Shown here piece after piece: positions 1 to 10,467 of a DNA stretch of 64,000 nucleotides. Below the pieces are notes generated by a model. The model did no database searches, was not told the origin of the DNA, and saw nothing but the letters and a program-made list of their open reading frames with translations. Source of the stretch: Hawksworthiomyces lignivorus (lineage: Eukaryota > Ascomycota > Sordariomycetes > Ophiostomatales > Ophiostomataceae); contig NTMA01000006.1 of NCBI GenBank assembly GCA_002917075.1, positions 496,001-560,000 on the forward strand. The letters are read 5' to 3'. Position 1 is the stretch's first letter. Each line of letters begins with the position of its first letter. The position numbers and the translations under genes are program-made.

Positions 1-987
1 AATACTGAAATCGTGGGCGGTATCCTCGGCGTTGTGTGTCAACTCTTCAATATCAGGATATACATCGTTAGAGAACTGCGATGTATAATTCAACGTTGTG
101 CTCCCGTTGACGTTTATCAATGGGCCATAATAGTATGAGGTATAAGACTGTTGTGTAGTCTCGTCATAGGTATAGGATCGATAGCCTTCTATGGCTAGAG
201 GTGCACAGTGTACTGTTCTTCGAAGTTGAAGTCTCTGGTTGGGGGGAGAGTTTCGGCCGAAGTCATAGTGACTATCCAAGTACCCTGTATCTATGAACAG
301 ATTTCCGGTTGTGCTGTTGCAAATTTTAACATCAAAGGGGCAGCTCGCGTTGGTGTTTACTACCGCCGGGGCCAGTTGTTTCTTCACGTAAGTACCGCAG
401 CTGACGGTAGTAGGTGCAGATGTATAACACTGTCGAGCATAGTTCTCCGCTGCTATCATATTTGTGGCTAGTAACGTGCCTACGGTACCCCCATAAGTCG
501 TCATGTTGGGATCATTTCCTATAGACGAGCACTCTGCGCCGGACAGTAGTACTTCGCTGCTAGAAAATGTGGCGATGCGCGATGAGAAGCCACCAGCGAG
601 GGCAAAACCAAGAAAACAAGCCGTGGCCAATCCGAGTAATGGAGACAGACGAGCCCAGGCCTGTTTCGCGCTGTTTCTCCAAGAGAGACCCATATCTGTA
701 AGTGTCCCAAAGGTTGTTTCGGGATTGAGTGCGTTGCGCAAGAAGGTCCGGCGTTGATGATGGACAGCATCAGCAGGGCATTCTGTAGAATAAATATAAT
801 CAAAGACAAGACACCCAAGTCTCCAGAAGCGCGTCCCTACAAGTGCCACGAAAAAAGCCACAAAAGCGATTAACAAGTTGCCATCGCGCCGAGTCAGAGT
901 GATGGTTGCGCCAAGTACGCGACCCTTTGACCAGTCTGTCCAGGCTCCTAGATGAACACTGTAAGTTGCCTCTGAGTCGGCAGACAT
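1..987 (-). CDS. Multi-pass membrane protein, copy A (5' exon only, runs off the window)
   Basis: The reading frame is open from an ATG at 987 to the window edge, about 329 codons. It is a clear paralogue of the complete gene at 56519-58526: over the first hydrophobic stretch (YSVHLG... to ...RLGCLV) I count 44 identical residues of 53. A membrane segment lies at about residues 34-58 and a second at about 117-140, followed by an extracellular-looking Cys-rich, N-glycosylation-rich part (for example NTNASC, NSTTGN). The last residues visible (HDFSI) correspond to the place where copy B has its first intron donor, so the window ends almost exactly at an exon boundary. No stop or frameshift is seen, so this copy may be functional. 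I do not recognise a named family; function unknown. Confidence 0.75.
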   Translation of the reverse strand, partial: MSADSEATYSVHLGAWTDWSKGRVLGATITLTRRDGNLLIAFVAFFVALVGTRFWRLGCLVFDYIYSTECPADAVHHQRRTFLRNALNPETTFGTLTDMGLSWRNSAKQAWARLSPLLGLATACFLGFALAGGFSSRIATFSSSEVLLSGAECSSIGNDPNMTTYGGTVGTLLATNMIAAENYARQCYTSAPTTVSCGTYVKKQLAPAVVNTNASCPFDVKICNSTTGNLFIDTGYLDSHYDFGRNSPPNQRLQLRRTVHCAPLAIEGYRSYTYDETTQQSYTSYYYGPLINVNGSTTLNYTSQFSNDVYPDIEELTHNAEDTAHDFSI

Positions 988-3349
988 GGCTGTCTAGTCG
1001 CGGAAGACATAAGACGAACTTGGTAAGCGGCGAGACTTAAGATGAGCCGCTACCCTGGTAGAAGCGTCGAGAGTAGCGTAATATGTTAGGCTGAGAGAGG
1101 ATAGCAGAAATAGTAGCATCCCCATGTGCGGAACAGCGCGACTTGCAACCTCGTAGCATCACCGCATGCTTGTTTGTTACAGGACCGCGGAACGACTCTA
1201 AACATGAAAGGTACGGGAGAAACCCGATGCCAAAATTGCAGTGATTAGTCAAGTATGATCGCCAAAAAAAAAAAAAAAAGTCACTTATTAGATTACGAGC
1301 TCCCGTGTGCTGTTGTTGGTTCCGGGTAAATATAACATGTCGACACATAGATCAGGATTGGCGGTTCAAAGCATTCTCCGATAGCGATATACAGATTATG
1401 CCATTGATTGCGTCCAAAAGAGGATATTTTTCAATGACGTTTTTGGGGTGGCATGGCAAACGCTTTGATTGCGAGACAATAAAATCTCCAGTCCTAATTC
1501 TCTCTCTCAAAAGCTCTCTCAAAAGCAAACCTCAGTCTTCACATATCCAAGTTACTTAAGTAACTATATCCAAAAGGGCATACTCTGAATTTTTTTCTTA
1601 ACTATTATCGACATCTAATATCAAGCAGCTACGGTGATCGTGATAAAAGGATCTACTACGCAAAGTCAGCTTGTTTGTTCGACTAATGTGAGTAGTTCCC
1701 ACGTCAAATGGGTGCAGGACTGCATTCTCAGGCAAATCTAAAACTAACTAGCAAATATGACACAGCACATCCTCACCCGACTGGCTAATGATGCTAGGAT
1801 TTACATGGCCGGCGCATGGCGCTCAGATTCCATCGATTATCGTAGAGTTGCGAGACAGCTTGGTTTCGTATTGGCGAGAAACCCTGACAACCATCCGCCC
1901 TGGGACATGCCAATACAAACGTCGTCAGGACCAGTATACATGACGAAGGATATTTACAACACGAAAGAGAGAGCGCCGAATGTTGTAGGAAGAACGAATT
2001 GAACTTATGAGATTCTTTGTCTTAAAGCTCACAAACCCACAATGGCTATCATGGTTTCGGTCTATGGTAGAGCAGCACATTTACCATGTTGACTTCGGAT
2101 GGGCATGGTATCCCAAAAGCTGTATAGGGAGAGGATTGCGCCTTTGGAGGGAAGAGAGTTCAACCTCGCCTGGTCAGATCTCCAGCTACATGATGTTGTG
2201 GTACAGGCGCTCAGATTCGCCTCATATGGCAAAGCGAGCATGAATGTGAGCGAACATCTGGGTAGTAGTGGAGTCTAATGGCTCTTATAGCCAAATCTAC
2301 ATCTTCATGAGGTCAGCCATACGGTTTGCAGCTCAAATCGGAATATGCACACTGCACTTGACCCGACCGGATGAGAAACGTGCAGCTACGATAGCGTGTA
2401 CCTGAAATAATCCGCCTATCTACATTCTCTTTAGTGACGGAGCAATTAGTTTGCGCCAGAATATATATGCGGTGATAATAGCGGAGGCAGGAGGAAGACA
2501 AGCATCGTTATTGGGGAGGGAGTTTGTGAGTTGATCACATTGGCGCTGATCTGCGGAGTAATAGCTGCCGTGAATGAAATCACTAAGGGAATTAGGGGGG
2601 TTTTCAACAATGTTGGTATTCTGGTTAATATAATTGATTTGCATGGCGTCGTTGGTGCTATCAGCCAAAACTGATGAAGCATCGAGTCGTTTCTCGCTCA
2701 GGCATGAAGCCTGGATTTATTTGTAGGCGCATGACGTAACCCAAGCAACCTTGAGTCAGAACAACTATTTACAGAGAGGTAGTGGACATACTTTTCGTCT
2801 GTACCAGCACAGCACCTTTGATGCAGATGAAATGTATCTGAGGCATATTCTTGCAGAAAAGAGCAATGTCAGGATCCTTATCCAATTTGTACTACGAAAG
2901 CGGTGGTTTATTGATACGGAGATAAAAGTAGCTTAAACGTTTTACACTTCTAGCTTCCCCCCTTAATATCTTCTGTTGCTCTCTGCCGAGCCTAGCCTGT
3001 AGTGGCGGCATTGTTGTGAGTGAGAGGGATTGTTGATATCTGGGCAGGCCCCAGCAACGGACGCCGAGCAACTGATACTAAAACGCAATAAGACAAGCGA
3101 AAGTAGTAACGATGTTTACAGGGACGATTATCATTTAATTACTTCGTATTAAAATTTAACTTCTTTTTTTGGCTCTAAAGAACCTTTCAGGGGTTGGCTC
3201 GAAGGGAATAAGGTCTATGCAAGGATCTATTACCCGCTGACAAGAAGCTTAGAAATTTCAGTAAGATTCCCACTATGAAATCTTAAATACATGTCCATAG
3301 CACCAAACACGACCCAAAAGTTCGTTATACATACACCCACAGCCTCCTA
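988..3349. other. Intergenic, no convincing gene; upstream duplicated block and A16 tract
   Basis: About 2.4 kb with only short open frames. The part nearest copy A (roughly 1290-1375) resembles the region 58850-58925 upstream of copy B, for example the shared words cccgtgtg and taaatata, so the duplication took promoter sequence along. A run of 16 A lies at 1264-1279. An 81-codon frame on the plus strand at 1757-2002 (MTQHILTRLAND...) and an 82-codon frame on the minus strand at 2420-2668 show no family I recognise and no splice partners; they are left as unsupported. Confidence 0.55.
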
Positions 3350-4111
3350 CTACAACTTCTGAGCACCGACAATCGGACCTCCCTGAGATGCCTGAATTAT
3401 GACCACAGCCCCGAGCCCCGGCTCCATCGCGCTCCGCGGCGTTGGCAAAGGCAAGACGAGGTTGCCGCCAGTCCATTCGCCAATCTTGTTGATTTCTTTC
3501 ACAACGTTCTTGTGCTCTACCTTCTTGCCCTTGTTAGGACCCTTGCCGATTTTGACTTTTTCGCTCTTGGCCTCATAGACGACCACGAGCACATCATGCG
3601 CCTCGATTTCCTGCTTGTCCGAGTCAATGCGCACGTCCGTGCCGTTGAAGTCGACATACATCTGCCAGCCCAGCGACTTTGAAAAGTCTCGCGCCCGCTG
3701 CACGATGTCGGCCACGGCCTGCTTTCCTTCGGCGCCGCTGCCGTCTGCGACGCCGTTGACAACCACCATGGGCGTGTAGAGGCTGTTGCGGCCCCATTTG
3801 CGCACGTAGGCGCGCTGGCGATTGTCCCACAGGCTGTTGGCGTGTGTGTCTTGCCAGCCGAGGTGGTCGAACAGTGTCAGATTGAATGACAGCAGCTGCA
3901 GGCTTGGTTGGTTGGTGGCTTCGAGGATGTTGGGGATGGCCGGCGGGCAGGACTGGCAGCCCTGCGACTGGAACAGCTCCACCACGGCTAGCGGCTCAAA
4001 GTCCACAAAGCAGGCTGACGTGTGGTGGTGGTCAGGGTCGTGATCCAGCTGCACGGAACAGACCAGAGGGGGTGGTGTCCTGCGGCGGAAGAGCTTGAGC
4101 AAGGCGGCCAT
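3350..4111 (-). CDS. DUF1223 family thioredoxin-fold-like protein
   Basis: A single-exon frame of 253 residues starting at ATG 4111. The segment VVELFQSQGCQSCPPA (about residues 43-58) is the hallmark of the DUF1223 family (often described as putatively secreted), with a CxxC pair at C52 and C55 in a thioredoxin-like context. Further family-like features are the stretch with FDHLGWQDTHA and YTPMVVVNG. The length fits the family. No clear signal peptide is visible at the N-terminus (MAALLKLFRRR is basic), so this fungal member may be cytosolic or organellar. A Lys-rich insertion (about residues 186-205) is unusual. The substrate is unknown. It is flanked by about 1.1 kb of empty sequence downstream of the start and by an empty region on the other side. 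Confidence 0.8.
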   Translation of the reverse strand: MAALLKLFRRRTPPPLVCSVQLDHDPDHHHTSACFVDFEPLAVVELFQSQGCQSCPPAIPNILEATNQPSLQLLSFNLTLFDHLGWQDTHANSLWDNRQRAYVRKWGRNSLYTPMVVVNGVADGSGAEGKQAVADIVQRARDFSKSLGWQMYVDFNGTDVRIDSDKQEIEAHDVLVVVYEAKSEKVKIGKGPNKGKKVEHKNVVKEINKIGEWTGGNLVLPLPTPRSAMEPGLGAVVIIQASQGGPIVGAQKL

Positions 4112-5269
4112 GGCTAGAGGTTGTTGGGTGTTTTTTTATTGAAAGACGACGATTCTAAAGATTGAAAGAGTATCTGAAAGCAGAGAGTCTTCAAGAGCAA
4201 AAGTCTATAGCTGTTTAGAGCTTGTTGTGCAAAACCAGAAGAACAGCTTTGCCAGCTCGAATTGCTAGATGTTTATATATCTCTTTTATGACAGTGGATA
4301 TGGAATCAAGCTCAAGCAAAAAGTACTATGGCGTCAGCAAAAGGTCTGTGCTCTGCCTTGTAAGACTTAGATCCATTTATTGCCCAGATAGGAAATATGG
4401 TTCTTGTAATAAAATCTACCCCTTTTGTAGTTTTAATAAGCTTACTCTACCGAGACCTAATACGAGGTGATGCAAAGCTCTTCTCCACTAAAGCATCTTA
4501 TCAGAGCGGGGTGCGTCCGCCCTACGGAACTATACCGTTGTCGCTTCCAGGGAAACGAAGAGCATGGTTCTGAAAGGGAGCTAATTAATCAATATACGAC
4601 GCAACGAGGCTCGTCAGATGGGTGAGACTGCAAGCTTCTTTGATCCTGGAACATAGGAAGATAGTAGCCGGCCTGGGACGGAGCTATTGCCTAGTCAGTA
4701 CAAGGATTGTTTAATAATCAGCATTAATTGTCAAGTCGAATAGAGGCAATGAAACTTGAGCAATAACAAGAGCACTAGTTGAGAAAAGCAGTAGCAACCC
4801 AACAAAAAAGACATTCTTCTGAAGCTCGCACCGTCGGTTATGTTTCTAGCGGATCCTCCCGGCCATTGCATGGGGCCGCTTAGCGTCACGATTATCCACA
4901 ATACCATATGTATGATTCACCAGTGAAGAGGCGGCTTTATCAATAACATCTGGCCGTAATACATGCATAACTGCCGTGGCGGCCTCTCGCGAAAGAGAAC
5001 AGCGTATCCAAAACTAGCGTCTGGATTGCAGCAGGCTAAACGGAGGACTGTCCTTGGCACCGCATCTTATCTAAGTCTCAAAGTTACAGTAGCATCTGAC
5101 CTTTGATAGAGCAAGTGTGGCAATAGCTTGATCCTTTTTCTTCTATCTTCGCCCCTATCGATTCATGTTTCTCATGTGGAATATGAGTATACTCAGCTGT
5201 GACGATGGTACTTAAGTGAAATCCGGACATCTCTCTCCTCCTCTCTCAGGTGGTTAAATTCTGATCTTT
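4112..5269. other. Intergenic, nothing recognised
   Basis: About 1.15 kb of mixed composition. I see no open frame with protein-like composition, no splice pairs and no repeat longer than a few bases. It includes the promoter side of the DUF1223 gene and a pyrimidine run at about 5231-5247 (ctctctcctcctctctc). Confidence 0.5.
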
Positions 5270-6010
5270 AGCCACTTCAGGCGTATTCCAATCGAAGAAC
5301 TGCATAGGCTTCGCATCGGGAAACTCTCTGTCTAGTTCTTCTTAGAAACCGGGATGGTCTCGTAGGAAATCGCGCTCGTGAATGTCGTGATCTACACTGC
5401 CGGATCCACTTCTTCTTCCCCTTTGCATACTTCTCCTCGCCAACCAGGGCCCCGTACTCTTCTTCAGTCATTCTTGGTCCACTAGAAATATTTGTAGTAT
5501 GATTGAAGTTGTGCCTTTGCAGCTCGGCTACAATATCGGAACTGAGTGGCTGCGTAGAACTATCGGCAATGTTAGTCACGCGTATGTGCTTCTTAACAAA
5601 AATAATAATCGTCTCTTGACTACAACTCCTCATTCTCACATTGATATATGAGGGTAGTAAACTCTTTCGATTCAAGAGGGCCGTTATCTATAAAAAAAAA
5701 ACATAGATTTGTGGTCTTCTTCCCCCAGGCGCCAGCCATATCGGATTCTGTCTATTCCACGGGCGTATGGCCGTTGCCATACGTGCTGACAAATAAGTTC
5801 TAACATGGCGATTACCTGCTCTCTGTTGCTGTTTTCAGGAGACATTTGGTTCTGTCGAGTGAACACGGCTGCTCATGTAGGGGTGGAAATTGCCGTGGGA
5901 GCAGATGCTTCCTCTGTAGCGACCTTCGAAGAAGTTGGGGGCGTCATCATCGTAAAATATTGAGGGGCTCGTGTGTAAGTTTTTTTCTTTTTTATTTTCG
6001 TTTTTTGATC
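5270..6010 (-). pseudogene. Unidentified gene remnant, interrupted by stops and frame changes
   Basis: Several minus-strand pieces read like protein but do not join cleanly. One is near 5835-5850 (MSPENSNREQ), followed by a possible tiny intron ending in gtcag and then HVWQRPYARGIDRIRYGWRL. A second is near 5410-5490 (MTEEEYGALVGEEKYAKGKK). A third, in another frame (about 5277-5395), reads VDHDIHERDFLRDHPGF, then TAA, then EELDREFPDAKPMQFFDW. The internal TAA and the frame change argue that the gene is broken. I do not recognise the family. Alternative: an intact gene whose introns I could not place. Confidence 0.35.
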
Positions 6011-6409
6011 GAGCGATCACTCGCTTTCTTGTTTGCGAGAAGAGCGTGTGGAATGGGCTAAAGAAGCCAGAGTCAAAATGAAATGAAGTAGAATTGTCCA
6101 CAATCAGGCAGGCAATATGCTGAGAGAAACAGAAAGACGAAGCAAACGAACTGAAGACACTGTTACACCGCGAGCAGGCTACAGTGTCTCCCTTCATACG
6201 ACTTAGAGGGTGGGGGTTGTGTGGGGTAGTCACTGGAGGCGTAGTGCACAAGGGTCTTGCTAACATTATCCTTAGACTTCATGCCATTGCAAGATTATCT
6301 ATAATTCTAGAAAAGCATTGAAAATTATGGTAGTATTAGTTGAGTTCTTCCAGAGAACTTTAGTTTCTTTTTGTACATCAAGTAACAGAATACTCGTCCC
6401 ACATATTAG

Positions 6410-9011
6410 TTATACCAACCGTACCACCTCCGCGCCCTCGTTGGGGAAGGGCTGACGCATCAGGCCGTGCACCAGGGTAGCCCCAACGACAGTGTAGTCG
6501 GTCGTCTGTTCTCTCTGTCGGAGCGTCATTGGTGCGGGCACGTCTCGGAGAAGGAAGACGGCATCACCCGGCCGCATTTCGACGGGACCGCTACCAACAA
6601 GGCCAGACGACAGGACAAAGAGACATCTCTTGTCGGCTGTCACGCGGCTGGCAATGTCTAGGAGATAGCCAGAGCACTGGCTTTCATGGGCCAGCACCTC
6701 TTTGACCATCTTGTCCAACACAGATTCGTCAATGTCGCATTTGTTTTGTTGCAAACCATCTTGGCTGTCATCTTGGCTGTCATCTTGGCTGTCTTCTCCC
6801 TCAAGATAGCACGCTAGCACTGCGTGCAGATGGCGAAAGTGAGTGAGGCGCACTATGGCCAACTCATGTCGCGTATAAACAGGGACAGGGACGGAGACGG
6901 GGCCGGGGTCTTTCGTGCTAGAAGACGGCTGGTTCTGCCTCTCTCTCCCCTGGGTCAACGGCCTCTTCTGCATCCGCTTCAGTTCATTCTCCGGGGGCAT
7001 GTCACAGGAGTCAAGGCCTTCCAGAGCGGCGAACATGTACGCTGTCTCGGTGTTGTAGTGAGCATTGTCTTTGGGTGCCATCTTCCGGCAGGCTGCCATC
7101 CACGGCACGAGCCAGCGCAGGGCCTCACGGATGACAACGGTCGCGGTGGGCGGCGCGTCACCATCATCGCCCTTATCGCCGGTGGGCATCTCAAGGAGGA
7201 AAACGCGCTGCACGCGACCATAATTCCGGCCATCGATGGACAGGACCGTCTCATCGATGCTGATCCGTAGAGGGCCACTCTGCATACGACTGTTGCTGCA
7301 AGTGATGGCCGCCGACAGCCATGTGGGGCCGGTCCAGCTGGGCACCCACGAGGGCCCGGAGCTGCCCTGCTGCGGGTGGGCGTCCAGCAGGAGGATGATG
7401 GCGTTGGTGTTCCAGCGCAGGAGCGCCGCGAAGAACAGCCGGTATGCCTTGTCTACGCTAGCATCGTAGTCGATTGGGGGCAGGTCGCGAAGGCCGACGA
7501 CGCGGAGGATGCCGTAGAGCGAATAGACGCGGTCGTGGGGCGAGGTGCTCTGCCTCTCGATCAGGGCCGCGCGCACAGCATCGAGGATGGCGTCGGCCGA
7601 GAGCGTCGTTCCGTCAGGCAGCCATGAAAGGCCGCCCCGACTGAAGAAGGCGAAAATGACCCAAACACATACCAGCCAGCCGATGGCCAACATGATGAGA
7701 AATAGTATGATGCAGAGGAATACCTTGACTGGTGTATTGGTCGCGGCATCGGAGATGTTAACGGCAACACATACATACGAGACAAACATCCCGAATGCCC
7801 AAATTATCGTCACCGCGGCACCAACCAGCCTCACCATCTTAGAGGACTTGTCCCCCCACTGTAGTCGTTGGAGGGCCTCCCCAAAGGTGCGGTCGGCGCC
7901 GGCCTCCAAGTGCCGCGGAAGAGCATCCTCGCCGTCACATGCGCGCTGTTGCCGCGGGAAACACAGCCAGATGTTCATGAGCAATCGCCAGCGCTCCATG
8001 TGCGGATGCAAGTTGGCCGACCAATTCCGCATCGGGTTGAGCGAGTTGTGAAGGTCTTCCCAGAGGAGCACGCTGCTGCCGCAGAGAAAGGTTATGTCAT
8101 GAGCGAGAATGAGCTCCTGGAAGGTCCACGCGCGGTGAACCCAGAGGCCGTCGAGCAGATCGGGGATGACATCGGGTACCTTGGGTACCCACCAGAAGCG
8201 AAAGCGTGCTAGAGAGATGTGCAGGAGACGTCAGCTCAGTGCCCTGGAGGGAGGAGGAGTTGAGGAGGGAAGACGAGGGGAAGAAAAAAGCGAACAAGGA
8301 AGCGAAGTACGGAGAAAACCAGAGACCCAACTCACTTGCAACATCCTTCCACACTCGCCTTTGGTGAGTGCGCTTCCACTCTGCTCCGCCTCTCAAGCCG
8401 ATGCTTGAGAAGGGCAGCCGCGTCTCCATCACCGAAGAATACTGAATTTGTGCTATGGCCGCGTCCGACGTCTCTGTCGCCGGACCCAGCCATACAAACA
8501 CGCGCTCTGCCCGCACGTAGATGTCGCCCATCAGCGACACCTGCTCCGCCTTCTCGGCCTTGTTTTCTTGGTCGATGCAGATCGCGTCGACCCACAGCGT
8601 TGTCGCCCCGAACCGCCGCCGGATCGCTACCAGCGCGTCGCGGCAGCTGCTCGTGATCGGCAGGGCGTAGGACGTGCCCCCACTACCGTCCGCCAGGCAT
8701 TCTAGAACGGCATCGTCGGCCTTCTTTTCGCCCCAGACGTATGAGAGCGCATTAAAGGCGATGGGGTGCTTCGCCTTCTCCTCCTTCTCCTCCCTATTCC
8801 CCTTCTCCTCTAGGTTTACGACGCGTAGACGGCCACGCAGCGGTGCATCAGAGGAGGCGTCATCGTCGCCCGCTGCCTCTAAATCGAGAAGCCGAATTGA
8901 TATCACAGTTGCTGCGTCTTCAGGCAGCACCAGGCTGTCGTACAGGGCTCGTAGGTCGTGGAGCGCCTCGCGCCTGCGCGCCAACGTCTGTAGCTGAAGA
9001 GAAGAAGCCAT
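6410..9011 (-). CDS. HET-domain protein with two central transmembrane segments
   Basis: Two exons: 9011-8336 and about 8208-6410, with one intron of about 127 nt (donor gtgagt, acceptor tctctag), giving 824 residues. The HET (heterokaryon incompatibility) domain spans about residues 86-240 with its three usual blocks: FNALSYVWGEKK, LWVDAICIDQENKAEKAEQ and IYVRAERVFVWLG, continued across the intron by WVHRAWTFQELILA. Exon 2 contains two hydrophobic stretches (about 7830-7750 and 7730-7645; VRLVGAAVTIIWAFGMFVSY and VFLCIILFLIMLAIGWLVCV), which is unusual for HET proteins and suggests a membrane-anchored form. A tandem SQDD repeat lies at about 6757-6795. HET proteins trigger cell death after non-self fusion; the partner here is unknown. 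It is divergent from the CCHC relic at 10468. Confidence 0.85.
6757..6795. repeat. Three-copy 12-bp tandem repeat inside the HET gene
   Basis: The unit cttggctgtcat is repeated three times with a last imperfect copy. On the coding (minus) strand it encodes SQDDSQDDSQDG. In-frame 12-bp units allow copy number to change without frameshift. Confidence 0.7.
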
Positions 9012-10237
9012 CGCTGATTGTTTGAATGAAGGGCCATCTTCTCGACGCCGGCAGAGGAGAGTAGCATATCCAGCTTAAGTACAAATGTGCCTGCCCTGGT
9101 CCTCGCCAACGCATACTAATATCCCATGCTTCAATGAAGGGCATGGGCGCTCTGTCGCATCCTCCTGGCCCCAATTGCGGTCTTCTTGAAACATCGCGTA
9201 CAAACACAAAAAAGAAAAAAATCTATTAAATTTTTTGTCAAATCCTTCAGCTGTTACAGTGTTCTCGACTTCTTGGCCTGAAAATGGGCCGGTAGAACGC
9301 TAACAACCACACACACGTCCAAATCGACTGGCGTTTGCTTGCGCTCAAGAAGAGGTAGTCAGCCACAAAAACCCCTGCAGCGCTTATGCACAGTATTGTA
9401 TTTTTTGATTAACACTGCTTTCAAGAATAGAGTTTACTGATATGTCAACAGAGGTTTCAGCCAGATGTGGCCCCAGCGAATGACGTTAATTAACGGCAGC
9501 CCAAGGACCTGGGTCACCTACACATCGCGTGGCATTGTCTCGTGCGCACTGGGCACAAGGATTTACAAGCCTGTCCTCAAAGCAATAGCTACGAGAAGAA
9601 TACCGGGTTGCTACGAGTAGGTTGACATCGTTTACTTGGCCACTCTCATATAGCTCTCATATAGCTCTCATATTATCTAACTTTTCTCTGTTGTAGATCT
9701 CCATGGCCTGGCCTCATGTCTATCTCGCCCCTATCCACGCTAGGAGCAACTGCAACGGCTTGAAGCAACCTGCGCTGCACGACACCCTTTTTGCAATGTC
9801 TGCGGGGGCCACTTTTCCCGACAGCTCGCTTTGCGATGATGGTTTTCTTTCATGCCTGCATTGTTATCGAGAAACAGCTATTCCTTTCCTAGGCGCCGTC
9901 GCCAAAAGACTACTCATTGCCTCTTCAGTTTTTTTTTCTTATTCTTTGACTTTTTTAATGGCCAGTCCTGCAAACGGCTGTCAAATGACGTTTGCGTGTT
10001 TCGTATCAAAGAGAATCATATCGTCACACTTCCCGGCTTATCTTCAGCTACAACACTCGCTCCTCCGCCCACCTCAGTCCTTGCGTATTCTCTGCTCTCT
10101 CTTCACCTTCACATCAGATCTCGCAATGCTAATATTTGAGATTCTAGCCATCATCTTTCATACGGTAGCAATATTCACTTCCGTTTGCACTTCTCAAGTT
10201 TTACTCTTTTTTCAGATCGATTTGGCTGACCAACGGA
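9012..10237. other. Divergent intergenic region between the HET gene and the CCHC relic
   Basis: No supported gene. A 257-codon plus-strand frame at 9703-10476 is rejected as pyrimidine-rich leader sequence. There is a short tandem repeat of agctctcatat at about 9644-9675 (three copies). The left part is the promoter of the minus-strand HET gene. Confidence 0.5.
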
Positions 10238-10467
10238 GGAATATAAAAGCCAGCCCACTTCTCTTCTCTAATTTGAATTCTCTCCCTCCCTCTCTCTCTC
10301 TCTCTTCTATCTTCTCATTCTTCTTCTTCCTCGACTATTCCATTCCTGCCAACTTCTCCTCTATCTACACAAATTCTTTCTTCTGCCTCATTCAAGTCAT
10401 ATATTCATTTCGAATACACCCATTAGCCTTCATTTCCATATCTCCAATCAAGCCTCCATGTTACAGC
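10238..10467 (+). promoter_or_regulatory. Fossil promoter and CT-rich leader of the CCHC relic
   Basis: A TATA-like element (aatataaaag) near 10240-10250 is followed by a long pyrimidine tract (CT dinucleotides at about 10278-10305 and further CT-rich sequence) that leads to an ATG at 10468. This layout is typical of filamentous fungal promoters and supports the idea that the decayed sequence downstream was once a native gene. Confidence 0.45.
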
